A stretch of 64,000 bases of DNA, taken from contig OZ017760.1 of assembly GCA_963969365.1 (NCBI GenBank), forward strand, positions 620,001 through 684,000. Direction: 5' to 3'. A program made the translations under genes and the position numbers. Below the pieces are notes generated by a model. It was not told the DNA's origin. It saw only the letters and a program-made list of their open reading frames with translations, and ran no database searches. Shown here in pieces: positions 12,901-27,900 of the stretch. This DNA is from Asterochloris sp. CNOR1. Lineage: Eukaryota; Chlorophyta; Trebouxiophyceae; Trebouxiales; Trebouxiaceae. Within the stretch, counting starts at the first letter, position 1. Each line of letters begins with the position of its first letter.

Positions 12901-15900
12901 CTACGCCGGGCAGTTTAGTGATGTGCCTGTTTCCTCCACCACCACAGCGTTTGCCATGCAAGTTGCCACTGTTGGGTCCCTTCTAAGCGCTGCAAAAACC
13001 CTCCTCACAGACAGAAGCGCCCACAAGTCTTGGTATGACGCCCTGGTCATTGCGATGCAGGCTGCTGACGGTGATGTGCGCCTCGATATCCTGCTGCGCA
13101 GTGTGCCCAGCAGCCGCCGGCAGACGCTGCTGCTGGCCAGCTGGCTGCAGGGCGAGGTGGCTGCCCTGACAGCTGCAGCAGGTTGGTGGCCCGCGCAGTG
13201 CATGTCACTTTACTTGCTATCTCTTTCTTGGAGATGCCGCGGTTGGGCATGGTGTTGGCAGGCAGTGTCATGGAGATGTGTTGCAAGTCTCGCTGCTACA
13301 GCAACCTGCCGCTAGTCTTGCATTTGCTCATTGCTCTTGCTCTTGCTCTTGCTGCAGCTAGACAGCTGCACTGCAAGGGTCCCCCGATAACCCTGCAGCA
13401 CATGGTGGCGCTTGTTCTTACAGAGAGAACATGTTGACGTGCTGCTGTGGCTGCCCTGGAGCCCCGAACCCAGCCACTGCTTCGAGCGGACACCCAGGCA
13501 GGGCCGTCTGATCTTCAGTCGTCAGGCCCCTGCGGCAGGGACAGCTATGGTGGCCTTGTCCTGCACCAGGGTGATGCTTGTTGTCTGCTGCTGCAGCTGC
13601 CTCAGAGCCACGTCCCAGCCGCTCCCCCGAGGGGACTGCCCAGGCAGGGTCGCCGAATCACTCGGGGTCCAGCGCGAATGCCAGGGACAACTCGGGTGGT
13701 GGCAGCCGCCCCAGCACAGGCAGTGCCGGCAGAGCCAGCCCCAATCGGCGGCGGCAGGCCAGCCCCAGGGGCTCAGGTGCGCATTGCACTGGCTGAGGGC
13801 TAGTGTCTGTGCTTGCTGGTGACAATTGTGTGTGGGGGGGGGGTGCTACTCTGATGAGCTGCATAATCCCCAGTCAGGGCTGCCTGATCTTTTGGGGCCA
13901 AGAGACTTCCGCCAGGGCACAGCTTGGGCATGGGCAGCTGGCGCATCAGAGGCAGCGCTGGGCAGGGCCAGCCCCAATCGGCAGCAGTGGACTAATCCCG
14001 GGGGCTCAGGTAGGCCTCAGGTGAGATTGGTGCATGCCCAGGGTGTGGTGTTGGTGCTTGCTGCACTGACCGTGGGAGGGCCTAGTTGGTGAGCCGCTCA
14101 TTCAGGACAGCGTAACACCCCTGTTGCTGCTGAATTATAGAGTGGCAAGCTGCCTCTGAGTGGCTGCTCAGTCAGTACGGCCTGTCAATAGCTTCTGTGG
14201 TTCTGGTATGAGCTTTCAGGGCTGGCGTGGCAGCTCCAGGGGAGACCCCCACCAGCACTGCACTGAGCTGCTGCCAAGCCACATGAGTGGCTCCCTCAGG
14301 CCTGGCCTGCACCGCGCAGCCAGCCCATGGCCTGGCAGCAGTCAGCCACATTGAGCCTCACCAGAGCTCACCGTGGCAAGGTGTGGCGTGGCCTGTGGCC
14401 CTCAACCATGCAGGAGCCCGGAGGCAGGCAGCAGGCTCCTGCAGACTGCCTCGCTGAACTCTAGCTTGCCAGGGCATTGCTAGAACGCCCTGCATCTTCA
14501 GGGCTGCGCTAGGCAAGCGCTGATCTGCTTCATCAGACTCTGGTGGACTTGACTTAGTAGGCTAGTCTGCCCCCACACGCCCGTCAGACTGCCAGTGAGC
14601 CGCCCTAATCTGCGTTGCCAGACCTTGCGCCTGCAAGGCAGATGTGTGCGCCAGCCAGGAAGGAAAACAGCCCCAGCCGGCAGCCTTTGCCACTCTTTCA
14701 CCACTCTGCTTCAGCTAATCACTTTCTTCCGTCCATGTGCTGAAGTACCCTGCAGGGATTCCAAATGGGGGCAGCAGTTGTGGGTCCTGTGCACCTCGTC
14801 ACACCCTGCGGCTGCACGGCAGGTGAAGGTGCCAGCAGCCACAGGGTTGGCGCCAGCGTGTAGCCCGGGCAACTCTGCTGCAGCAGGTTCTGGGCAAGCT
14901 CTCATTGGGCCGGCTTGCACCATGCAGGCAGTCCAGAGGCAGGCAGCAGGCGCCCACACTCTGCCTCACCAGATCCTGCTGCTGTGAGGCAAGTGTATGT
15001 ACCAGCCAGGAGGAATGCGCCAGCTGGCAGCCGCCACCACTCTGCCTCGCCCAACCGCTCACCAGGCCGCCCAGACAGCGGGAGGAGCAGGCTGCATCAC
15101 GTGGCCAGCATGCCAGCGGGTCTGCATGGTGAGCGCGTCACATTCCAACGTGTAGGTCCCTGTGCTGTCAGTTGCTTGGCAGGCTATCTCGACATGCAAT
15201 GCAAGGCTTCTCCTGGCCAGGCCCTCGCGCTGAACATATCTGACTGGCGACCTTTTAGCCAAGACACTCCTTGAATTTCTCTAGGCACACGTCCTCATGG
15301 CCATCATGAGGCTACCCAAGGTGACCTTCTTGCATGCCTGCACCTGTATGTCAAGTGAGAGGCTGCCCATCTCTGGGGTGCTGGCTGCATGACAGACGTC
15401 TGCATGGCATCTTGTTTTGCTCCAGTAAAGTGTGCTGGCGCTCTGCATGTGCCTCACCAGCAGCCAGAGCACCAGCACACACACACCAGAGCCAGCAGGG
15501 CTGTTTGTGCCTTGTGCAAAACTCTTCTGGCTCAAGCAGCCCACCATCCACCACAGAGGAACTTCAGACCACTGAGCTCATGAAAGGTGCTGTCTGCAGC
15601 TGGGCGTGCCAGCAGCTCATCGCCTGCAGCTGAGGATGGCCGCAGGCGTCCAAGCAGTGCAACTCAGCATGCTGCTCGTGGACGCCACACGCCTCAGGCT
15701 CGGATCACAGATGATGAGCAGCAGTCGCCAGATGGTCCGCATGGCAAGAGGAAGCTGGCCAGCCTGCGCACTGAGAGGAGCAGCTTCATTGAGCAGACGC
15801 GAGACATGCTCCGTCAGGAGCACTGGAGCCTGGCTGGCAGGTGAGAGATGATGATGTATGGGGCTGCGCCTTTGCTGTCTGCTGCTGCATGTCTTACACA

Positions 15901-18900
15901 GGCAAGCTGCGTGTCCTGTGAGTGGCTGCATGCCTGACCTGCAAAACCTCAAGGTTTCACCAAGGATGACATCTCTCAGTGCAGTGAAGACAGCGACTTC
16001 AGGTGGGCAGTCAGACCAGACACCTTGGGCTTGCAGCATGGATGACACCTGGCATGGCTCACCATCAGCCCAACTGTTTTCACAGTTGTCGCAGCCGAGT
16101 CTCCACATGCTGTGTGACATGCAGGCCTGAGGACTGGCCTGGAGCCGGCAGCCTCTCTGATCAGACACAACCTCTGACCCAGGGGAAGAATGGGCTAGGG
16201 AAGACCCGCCTGGTGGCAGCACACAGCCCGCGTGAACAGCTGCCAGCTCACAAGCGGGTGAGGACGATCTGCATTGCAGCATGCTGCAGCAAGCAGACAT
16301 GTGCATGGTCTTGTAGAGTGGGGCCACCACTTGCCCTTCCAGCCTTTGTGGCCATGAGCTTACATAGACCATGAATTACCTGCGCGTGGCGGTGGTTGGC
16401 AGCAACAAATGTCATGCAGTTGACACCCTGGCGCAACCTTATGGGCGGGGTGCACGCGGCCCAAGCACGAAGAAATGACCGTGTAGCTTGGCTCTCTTGC
16501 AGCCCTGGTGTTTTGGCAGCCCCATCGGCAGTCCTCGCTCAGGCAATCTGGTGCAGACGCTCAACCTGCCTCGTCAGGAGCAGGTGCTGGACTGGAGGTG
16601 GCTGCTGCCAGCACAGCACCAGCAAGCAGGTGAGAGCTGCGTGTGCACTCAATCGCGGGTCCAATTCTATGTGGCTGCAACCTCACACTGGGCAGATCTG
16701 TCCTGAACAGCGGCTGCTGTGTTGTTGTGCAGCCTGGTTGCACATCTACCTCTGTATGCCCTGGCTATCCAGGACGCTGCTATCTACTGGCCTCAGTTCA
16801 GCTGCTGTCAACTCACACAGGCTGGCTGCGGAGTTCCAACCATAGACGCCCTGGGCACCTATCCTGTCTCCTGAGAGTTGCTCCTCTGACTCAGGCTTAT
16901 CGCAGTGGGCCAGCATGGTGGAGCAGGATGAAAAGGCTGCCAGCCAGTTGGTCACCCTCCTGGCTGTCTCAATGAGTGCCCTGGTGCATCAGGTAGGCCA
17001 CCTGTGTCTCTGCCAAAGCTGTCCGCTTGAGACTCACAGCCGCTGGCGACTTAGTGGCCATGTTAACAGATGACATGGCGCATCTGGTGGGACGTTTGTC
17101 CCCAGCAGGGATGTTTGCGCAAGCATGTCAGGCTGCGATCAGGCATATCAGGCTACAAGACCGTGGCTGGCAGCTTCTTAGGGTGCATCTAGTGGGACGC
17201 CTGTGCCTGGCAATGATGGCTGCGCAAGCATGTCAGGCCGTGATCAGGCGTATCAGGCTGCAAGACTGGTGCTGGCAGCTTCTTAGGGCGCATTGAGTGG
17301 GACTCCTGTGCCTGGCAATGATGTCTGCACAAGCATGCCATGCTTTGATCAGGCTTCAAGATCGTGACTGGCAGCTTTTTTGGGCCTTCATTACTCAGTG
17401 CAAGCCCTGATGCACAAGGGCAAGCAAATGCACTGAGAAGCCAGGGCTGTGCTGCAGGTGGCAGTGCAGTGCTATGAGCGTGCGGCCCTGCTGGCTCTGC
17501 TCTGGAACGTGTACACTGAGACCATGGATGCTCGCCTGAAGCAGAGGGACATGGAGATCCAGGTGCGCTGCCATTCTCTGGTTTGTGGCTGAATTTAAGA
17601 GCCAGGGTGCTGTTTTGAGTCCCACCTTGCTCGCCTGCAGCAGATGGTGGTTGTGACACAGGAATTCAGGATACTGAAAGCACCCTTCTCTCAGGCCTAC
17701 CAGCAAGCAGTGCTTCGCAGGCAGAGACTGACCCTGCGTGCCTTCCCCCTGATTTGCACTGCGCAGGCGGGCTCCATGTGCAGACAGAAGGTTGGCCTGC
17801 CCTGGGTCCAGCAGCCTTGCAGCATGTCAGGTGGACATGCCAGGCCGATCGCCTCAAGCTAAGCAACTGCAAGATCCTGAGGGGTGGAGACGGCGTCCCG
17901 GTCAAGCCGCTTTATCAGCCCCCGCCTCAGTGGACATGCCGTATGCTGTGACAGGACACGGTGTAGCGCCCAGCTCAAGGGGAAGTGCTTGCTGTGATGC
18001 GGCTGCAGCCCACAACCTGTGACTCTGCTGCGCTGCAGGTCATGGTGCAGGGAGGCTCACAGACAGTGCACCAGCTTCGGAGGCTGGGGAGGGCGCTGGA
18101 GTATGCCAGCGACAAGAATGCAGTCATCGCTGACCTGAAGCACACCCTGGGCAAGACCTCTAAGCGCATGGCGCTCATGGATGTGAGCATCTGTCTCATC
18201 CTGGGTCTGGTGCAACACATGTGCATAGGCTGCTGCACTGAGCAGACCTCCAAGCGCATGGCGCTCGTGGATGTGAGCATCTGTTTCATCCAGGATCTGG
18301 TGCAACACATGTGCTTGGCCTCCTGCATTCAGCAGGCCTCCATGTGCTTACTGATGCCTGGCAATGCTCAGGGGGCCGCTGCAGCTTGTCATTGTCTTTC
18401 TGGCCAATGTGCTGCAGCCCTAGTATACATTGGCAGCACTGCAGCCTGCCATTCTCCTTTTGACCAATGTTCTGCAGCCTTGATGGACGTTGGCAGCACT
18501 GCAGAGGTAGTTCGGTCTGTTGCAGACCATGTATGCGGAACTAGAGGCAGAGAGCCTGGCCAACGAACGTGCCTGGGATGAACAGCAGACCAAGATGGAA
18601 AAGCAGCTGCATGACCAACTGGTAGCTGCTGCCCAGGCCAAGGAACAGGCACAGAGGGCATACACTCTGCTGCAGGTGAGCCCACACGACATGGTTTTAG
18701 CCTGTTTGGGGTTTGGGGAAAGGCCTATTTTGGCAGATCCTTGGAATTTGTTTACATGTGATCTCATTGCAGATGTCCTGGACTGGCAGCGCTGCCATTG
18801 CCTGGCTGGGTGAAGTGCCACAGGTGATATCTTCAGAAGCCGCCTGGTGCTGCCAGCATTGTCGTTGCCATCTGGCAGATTCACATGATTCTGTTGTGGA

Positions 18901-21900
18901 GCACCACAGAAAGGTCAGTTACAGTCCAAGAGAGGGTTCCCGTGCAGGCGATTGTGCTGTGTCCTGCTGAAGGGTTTCACTTCCATTTGGTAGGTGGGCG
19001 ACCTGCCCATAGACATGCATAAAACTTGGTGATCTCCTCATCTGCCCCTGCAGGCTGACAGGGACATGCTGGCTGACCTCCTGCGTGACTATGAGGTCAC
19101 AATGGAAGAGGTGCTTGAGGGGCTGCTTAAAATCAGCAGGTGACTGCCAGTGCCTGTTATCGTATCCACCATATCAGCATGGGAGTACAGTTCACCCCAT
19201 TGCCTGGCCCCACATCGTTGCAGTGGCACGGTCTGGCCCGATGGGCATTCTCCATCCTGCTCTTGTCCTGTGCCTCCTGCACATGCATGATTTACTGCTT
19301 GCAGGAAGCATGCCAGCTCACTGTGACCAGCCTCCTGATCTGAACACAACACACCCATGAGACCCCTCTTGCCATGTGGTACCTCTCAGCACGTGTCAAC
19401 TTGGTGGCTAGGGGCACCTCTGCAAGCTGAGCTGGCTGCCTTTCCAGATGAGCTGCACATGCAGACCGCTTGAAGCCATATGCTCCCCACACAGAGAGGC
19501 CCTGAGGGAGCTGGCACCCTTGCTGGCTGATGATGCTGCCAGCTCCCTGAGCAGCATACGGCACTTACATTCTACCTTCTCTGTGACCCCCAAAGACATG
19601 CTCTGCTTTCAACTACCTCTGCCGACCATTGGGGCCAGAAGCTGGGTATGCATGGCACCTGCTGCATGCTCCCCACAGAAAGGCGCCATTGCTGGATGCA
19701 GGCACTTGTGCCAGCTGATGGGGCTGCCAACTGACCTGAGCAGCGTGGCGCCCGGCGCTCCGGGGTACCCCATGGCTGCCCTGGTGCTAGGGCTGATAGA
19801 GAAGCTGAGGCAGATGCGCACTAAGTGAGTCAGGACATGCATCTCACCCCTGGAGGTTGTGGTGTAGTGTGGTGTGGTGGAAGTCTCTGTTGGTTTTTGC
19901 GTTGGCGGCTTGTTGACTCTGCCAGGACAACTGGGGATCCCATGACGTCCCTGGTGCTGAGACCCATTGAGTTGCTTGCGCCAAGCAAGCGCTGTTGACG
20001 TGGAACACTTTTGGAGCCCAGGCGCTTGCTTTCTGATGTAAGTCCTCCTGTGCTTTCTGCGTTTGGACCTGCCAAATCTGCTGAGCCCTCATTTTTCTCC
20101 TAAGCTTGGGTCATTGAGAAGGCTGACACTGCCAGTTTGTCTATCTGGCTTGCAGGGCACTCTGGTCCTGCCTGGCTCTGTTTTGCCTCTGGATAGACTG
20201 CCAAATGCTTCGCTGCTTCGCTTTGTCTGGCTGTGCCAGAAATTATGCTGCATCTAGTTGCGCCACCGTTTCTGCTGCAGGCAGGAGTCTACCGAGGACC
20301 AGCATGCTCAGCTGGAGAGCAGCGCTTTTGCAGCCAGCACAGCACAACTCAACCCTGCCTCAGGTTTCATGGTGAGCGCTTGTTTGTCAGCTTCCTTGAA
20401 ACAAGACTTTACGAATCTCTGGGCAGCATGTGTGCAGTGCGTGTCTTCACCATGCTGGAAAAAGTTCATTGGCTGCAATAGCATCCACCTTCATGCATCA
20501 TATGCCACATCAGCAGCCTCACACAGCAGTGCAGAGGGACTTGCTTGGAACCAAGATGCATGACATCTGTTGAGGTCACCGTCAGGTTCTGCCACCAAGG
20601 CATGACAGGCAGGCAGTGGGGGCAGCTCCAGCGCATATGTCACGGCCTGCCATGCAGGCGCACATGCAGACAAAGGCAGGCTGCCTTGACCATGTCATGC
20701 AATGGTACCTGCTGCCATGATCAGTTTTATGAACCTTATCTTCTGAAGCTTATCTTATTATGTGGCCTGCTGGGCCACACGCATACATGGTGCTGGACAG
20801 GCAGGCGGCTCTCTCCAAGCAGAGCACGTGCCCTTGTGTCATCTCTTGTTGTCTCACGTGTTGTACAGGGGCGCATGCAAGCAATGACCAACATGGTGTC
20901 AGACACCCTGGAGGCGCTGTCGCAGCAGAGCAAGGAGGTGGCCGAGAAACCCGCTGGCATGCAGGCCCGTGTGGCGGCAGGTCAGGACTTGAGTGCACCT
21001 TACAGGTTCAGATTGAGGCGCCTCAAGTGCTGTCAGCTGCGCCCTGTGCTTTGTCAGCATCTGCTCAGCATCAGGCGGCCAGCCTGACCCCTCTGCCTGC
21101 TGTCCACCTGAGCGTCCCGGCAGCAGGTCACTCTGATGCTGCCTTTACGGGGAACCCATCTGACCTGCAGCGCCTTTGCTGAAGGCAAGTGTAAACACGT
21201 TTCGGTGATGGCCCTGCTGGACATGACCATCTCTGAGTGGCATTACAGTCGGCTCTGGCCTGCAAACACCAGTCAGGTTGCTTCTCAAGAGCTTGCTGAC
21301 ATGCTGAGTCCCCTGCCACAGCTGCATCCAAGGGGGTCCAGCTGAGCATCGCCATCACAGAGACGGTGCAGCTGAACCTGGCAGTGGGTGACCCTGACGC
21401 GATGGCAGCAGTCGAAGCTCGCCTGGCAGCCCTTCAGGCAGAGCTGGATAAGACCTGTGAGAAGCTGGCCTTAGCGCAGACAGAGCTGGAGGGCTCTCGG
21501 GCAGAGCTGACAGCTTTCATGGTGGGGCACAGCTCGTTGGCTTGGCGGGGGATTGCAGGGTTGGACAAGCATCTTGGTCGAAAGTTGTAAGTGGCCTCAA
21601 TGCAGACGGAGCTGGAGGCCCGCCTGGGAGAGATATGGGCCTTTAAGGTGTGGCACCCAGCTCAGGGTGCTGGGAACATGTTGCCAGGTGCTGGCCGTTG
21701 AAACATCTGGTGTGTCTTTGGTGAGCGCTGCAGTTGACTGGCCTTGAAAACTTGTTGCATGGCTGTCTGGCTTTTCTGGCTTGATGTGGCATCTGTGTGT
21801 CTCAGCAGAACAGAGGGAGCCAGAGGCCTGCCATTGTTTCAGCATTCAAGATGTGGCCTTTCTGGACTGATCAGGCTGGTGTGAGGGCAACGTTCCCCAG

Positions 21901-24900
21901 CTTGGCAAGCACTGTGTTGCAGCACACATCTCAGGGTCATATCAGCGCTGCTATGTTCTCCCCTGTCAATGCTCCACACCCTGGGTGGCTGGTATGGGCA
22001 CCCGACTGTGCAGCTAGCTTCGGCAGTGCTGCCCTTCCTGAGCTGCAATTCTGACGGGCGTGGCAATGCATTAGGGCAAGGCAGGCCTCTGATACCTGGC
22101 TGCAGGGCGACTCGAGCGAGCAGGGCGATGAGCTGCACAAGCTACGAGCCGCGCTCAGGGCCGAGAAGGCCAACTCAGCTGCTGCTGACAAGAAAGCACG
22201 CCAGCTACAGGAGGAGCTTGCGGCCCAGGGTCGCCAGCAGGCTGCAGCGCTACAGGTAGGCCTGTGTCACATATGTATCGCCTATTTTCTAGCTGATGCC
22301 TTGGCCTGAGGGTGATGTCACTGCAGCCTGCAAGGAGACATTCAGACAGACTGTGAGGTGGCAGACTGGCAGATATCATGGGGTTCTGGCTTAGCGCTTC
22401 CACCTGAAGCATCCAGCTGTTATAGCAACAGCCTGCAGCTTATTCTGCACCTGAAGCCCACCCAGATTCCTGCCTCATGTCGCCTGCCCCTGCACCACCA
22501 GGCTCTCTGCAGCCACTGAAGGAGTGTTGTTGGCTGCTGATTTAGGCACTGCAAGCTGAGCTGGATGACGCCCGCCAGGCAGGAGGACAGAGGCCTCTGA
22601 GGGAGGCCTCAGCCAAGCCTGTGCTGCAGGCCAGCCCTGAGCCCCTTCCTGCAGTTCTGGTGGGTTTCTGCTGCCTACTAACAGGGCTGCATGGCAAAAC
22701 GCTGCAGCCATCAATACATCATTGCCTGAGGCCCGACTGGCGGCCTAGGTGGCCATGCTGCTAGAGGTGGCGTGCTGGCCCTTGCAGCAAGCGTTTGTGA
22801 GGGCTCACAAAGTAATAGTGCAGAACAGGCAGGCTGTGGTTGTCCAGTCTCTGCCTGCAGTTGTCCCTGAACTACTGGGCACACAGTCCCTGTGGCTGGC
22901 TGTGTCACCTGACGGGATGCCTGCTTGCGTACAGGAGCCAGATGAGGAGGTAGTGCCTCAGGCAGCTGCCAGGCGGGCAGCATCAGCTCCACGGAAGCGT
23001 GTGGCCATTGAGGTGAGCGGGGCCAGCCAGTACTCTGACAGGGTTGCTCGATTTGATGCATGTTGCAATGCCTGCAAGCCCTCGAGGCCCACCGTGACTT
23101 GGAACAAGCGGGCGGCTGTCGACATGAGGCTGTGCTGCCTGGATCTGCTGCTGCGCAATGCTGCAATGTCTGGGTGTACCAGGGATGTTGGCTGGCATGC
23201 TGACCCGAGGTGGACAGACCAGGAGGCTGTGATGTCTGCACTGCACAGAGGTCGGCCAGCCTGTTGTGCCAGACAGTGCTGATATCATGCTATTGGTCTG
23301 CATCACCATGCTCACTGGTAGGCCCATGACGCCTGGCGGTGCGCTGCCTGCAAGTGCCAACAGCAGTGCCCACAACAGTCCCACTGCCTAGTCGCCTGTG
23401 CGTGCAGCCTCTCCAGCACCCTTTCCAGGCCCACATATGCCTGGTGCACACAGCAGTGTCTCCCATGCCAGAGGTGCCAACGAGTGCAGCCTCCAAGGCC
23501 TTTTTACGTTGACATTTCCCTGCAGGTGCCCACCACAGTGTCGCCAATGCCTGAGGTGCATGCAAAAGCAGCTGCCCAGGACCGAACCTCACCAAACACG
23601 CGACTGATCGACAACCTGGCCCGCTTCCCTGCCGTCAAGCCGCGCAGCCTCGACTGGCTGCTCAAGCTGGTGGAGGCCCTGTACAAAAATAAGGCTACCA
23701 AGGTGGGAGGTGCTTGGCACTTAGGGGCGAGGCTTGAGTTGAAAGCATTGTCATGGCTGCTGCGGTAAGGCACAAAGGTAAAAATCTGCGACGTGTGTCA
23801 CATTGGATAGACATTTCTGCTCACGCAGACTCATGTTGCTTTGCCTTTTGGGCAGCATCAGTGCTTGGGTAAAGCTCTACAGCCTGACTTGTCGGCAGAG
23901 GTTCTGTACAGGGCCATGGCCATCAAGGCAACAGCATCTTCTGCGCTACTTCTGGTCAGCAATGAGGCGCTTTGCTGCGTCCCAGTGTTTGCCCAGTCAA
24001 GCCGCCAGTCCGCCCCTGAGGAGTTGGAATGAACCTCCGGTAGCAAGCTGCAGGGGAGCGGTGTGAAGGCAGCTGCCGTAGCAAGCTGCAGGAGAGCGGT
24101 GTGAAGGCAGCTGCCCTGCATCTGCGCCTGCCACTGCCTGTCCGTCCTGGGAAACGAGAACCTGCAGCTGCAGCTTACACGTGCAACTGAGTGACACAGA
24201 AGGCCAACTTGCTTGCAGGCTTTGGACAGACCATGTCTGCACTCTGCTTGTTCCTGAAGAAGCACAAGAATGCCTATGCAGGCTGCAGTCTGTTCCTGTT
24301 AGGGCTGTGGCCTGTCCGCATGGGGCACCTGCTGCCGAAGGCCTCCCTTGTCACCCTCAGTCTCCACTGCAGGATGCCAAGCCACCTCCTGTGTCAAAGC
24401 TCCATTTTCACCATGTGTCTGTGCTGCAGGATGCCGAGGACCGCCGGGCTCGCAGGCCCTTGACAGGGTTCGTGGACCACGTGTTCAACCACCTGGAGGC
24501 TGTCTACGGCACCAAGGCTATGGTCAACCAGCTAGCGGCCTGCCTCATGGTCACACTGGAGAAGTTCAAGCCAAGCGACCTGCGCCTGCAGGTAGGGATT
24601 GTGCAAGGTAGTTGGGGAGCTTAGGTATGTGCAGCGCGGCTTCAACTGTTCGCCTGCAGGCAAGACAGAATCAGGTGTTGCTATGCTGTTGAAGCACCTG
24701 GAGGGCATTGACATATGCTGGCCTGGCATTGAAGGAGGCAATGCTGAGATATCTAGAAGCCCAGCAATAGGTGCAGTTGCATCCAATGCTGGCTGGCATC
24801 AATGCAACACACTGTACTGCTGTACTTGCAGCACTTTGCTGTTTCTTGATTGAGGCCATTTCAAGCCGGCTCCTGTTCTCCTGATGCCTGCAGCCCACTT

Positions 24901-27900
24901 TCCGGCCAAACGACTGGGAATCAAACATGTGCAAGCAGCGTTGTGCTCCACATGAGGCCTTTTCTGCATAGCCAATCCCCTTGGTGTCGTCTGCCTTGGG
25001 GGCCTGCAAAGACCTCCAAGCAGCACACACATGGATGAAGACGTTCTGCTTGCCCCTCAAAGCCTGCAATAGCCTGACAACAAACTCAGAGGTGATATTG
25101 GGTCAAGCTGCGTGTGACCACATCTTGCTCAGCACGCATGGTTTTGACGTTGCAAGAGAGAATTTTGAGCCCACTCTGCTCAGCACAAACCCTGCTCAAG
25201 CCGTGCTCAGCTGCTGCTGTTTGTGCGCAGGCACTTGTTTGGCCATGTTGTGGGTGAGGCTGGGGCAGCACACATACTTGCTCATCCAAGAGCTTGGTCA
25301 AGGCGTGACTGCAGCTTGATGCTTTTGCGCAGGTGCCTGACTTGCTCATCCAAGAGCTTGGTCAATGCGTGACTGCAGCTTGATGCTTTTGCGCAGGTGC
25401 CTGACCTGGGCTTGACAGCAAGAAGTGGGACACCAATTTGTTCAGTCAGAGGACTGGTCAAGCCTTGGTTGACTGCATTCTGGTGGCATGCAGGTGTTTG
25501 ACCGATTTGTGAGTGAGGAATGGGACACCACCTTGCTGAGCGCCTTCCTGCACGGGCAGCAGCTGCTGGGGGAGGGCGGGCGCGTGCCATGCTGCGAGTA
25601 CCCTGCCAGCTATGCTCCAACGTGAGTGAGGTGCATGTCGATTGCAGGTAGTTCTGTGTTGATCAGGGGTGCAGCTGCTGATGTGCTGCAGCGTGGGGCT
25701 CGATAAGCCAGTCAACCAACATCGCAGGGTCACCCTGCCAGCTGCAACTGTTACAGCAGCACAGATGCCCGGCAGTTGGCAGAAGTAATGCGCCTCAGCC
25801 TCTGAAGCTGCTCCCCATCACATGTTTGCCAGGCATCCAGCCCCTGCTTTGCCCCTGTGCTGGCGTGGCGGCTCCCTGCGACCTCTGCACACAAGTGCTG
25901 GGGAGTTGCCACCAATTTCTGTCCTGGCCAATCCCAGCGCATTCTTTCCAACTCAGCAACCTGTCACTGCAGGCGTGGCGGCTCCCCGTGGGTTTGCGTG
26001 CACAAGTGCCTGGCAGTGGCTGATGCAGTGCTGGGGCCACGCAGCCGGGCCACAGCCCAGGCGTTTGCAGCAACGCTCCTGAAGCATGCGGAGAGGGCCA
26101 GCAGCCAGGAAGTGGATAAGTACCATGCCACACCTCCCAGCCTGACACCCAGGTGAGGCACTCGATTGTTTGCATGTATTCCAGCATGGTGAGACACAAT
26201 TGTTTCAGAGGCTGCCGTTAAGGACTACTTGTTACTGTTTGCCCATGCCATGTCTCCATGTTGATTGCAGGCCACTCAAATCACACTCAAATGCAGGGAA
26301 CAGGAGACCCTATCAGTGGCAGAGACTGCCTGCGGGGAGCACATGTTCAAGGTGCAGGCCATCAACTTTCTGGCTGAGCTGTGCGTGGAGGTCAACCGCT
26401 GTGAGGGCATCTTCCAGGACGTGCTCCCCACCATCACCAAGGTGACATCTTGTATGTCTTGCATTTTGTGGCTGGAGGATGGCACAGGGCAGGGCTTGGG
26501 GCTACTCTGCCCCCACTTCCTCGAAGTTGTGCAGCCCACTCTTGGCAGGGTACTAGCACATTGACTGGAGCCCCTGGCAGGTAGTGAAAGTGGCCGGTGG
26601 AGTGTCTCCTATGTGACTTGTATCAGGACTGGACTGCCAGAGGAATGCCATCTGTTCTACTAGATTGTAAGGGGCAACCTCTCAGGATGGGTTTGCCCTT
26701 CCAAATTGGGTTTCAGGCTCCAGCAGAACATGCTCATGATGGTGTAAGACTCCCTAAGTCCGATGCTGCTATGTGACAGAAGGGGCGCTTAGGTTTTGTG
26801 TGAGGGGTTGCCCTGCAGTATGCAGTTGCCTGGCCTCTTGCTGTGTGCTTTGTTAACCAGCTGTGTTGCTGGCTGCAGGAGTTTGACCACAACGACAATG
26901 GGCTGATGTCCAGGGAGGAGTTCGTCAGCATGCTGCAGCGCATGTCAGATGGCTCTGAGGACCCTGCAGGGTGAGCATGGCGCACCTGAGTGCAGGTCAC
27001 AGTGCTTGGCAAGACTGCAGAGTGCCCTCTGCAGCTGAGTGTGACTGTCTGTGCCCTTGTCAGGTCTGCATGCACAGTTGCCTGCATGGTCTCCACACAA
27101 GCCTGTACACATGGCTTGCCTTACAGAGTTGCTGATCTGTGCAGCTTGCTTGCTTTGCTGTGGTGATGTCACTTGAAAGCCAACACAGCAATTGCCTGGC
27201 AAATCGAGCTTTGCACCAGGCTCTCAAACTGTGCTCTCAAACAGGTATGCCTCTCATGCAGGGTGATGGCTGAGGCCGAGGCAGCCTGCTGCAAAGGAGC
27301 TTGCATGAGGCTCAAGTGTGGTGTGCCTGCCTGTGCAGGGTGAGGGCTGAGGCTGAGGCAGCCTGGCGTGAGGCTCTGGCAGAGCAGGCCGCCATCCTGG
27401 CTGCCGAGGACCAGGCTGCAGCAGCCTCCGGCTTTGATGCGGACACAAAGGGCCTGCTGCGGTCCAAGAGCCTGGCTCTGAGCGAGGTCGGGCCGCAGGC
27501 GGTGGCAGCGGCCTGTCGGGTCAGCAAGTATGCACGCAGGTGAGGTCCCAGAAAAGACGCAGGCTAGCCTACTCTACATGTAAGGGGCATGCAAGCGAAC
27601 ACAGCTGCGCTCACAAGCTGACCTGCACACCCGAGGATGCTGGGCCAGGTCTTCTGGCCAGGTTCAGTGGTGAGGCCAGAGGCAGTGGCAGCTGCCTGCC
27701 AGGACGGCCAGTACGTGCGCAGGTGACGCATGCCTCTCAAGCAACCAGAGAGCAAAGCATACCTAGCCAGCTGGCAGGCACTGCGCTCAGAAGAAGCTCT
27801 ACCAGTCGGGTAGTTGCAAGACTGAGAAAGCTGCATGCATGAAAGAAATGACGTCACAGGCCGCTATACGAGCAGACGCTCCAGGTCGTGGGTCTCCTCT

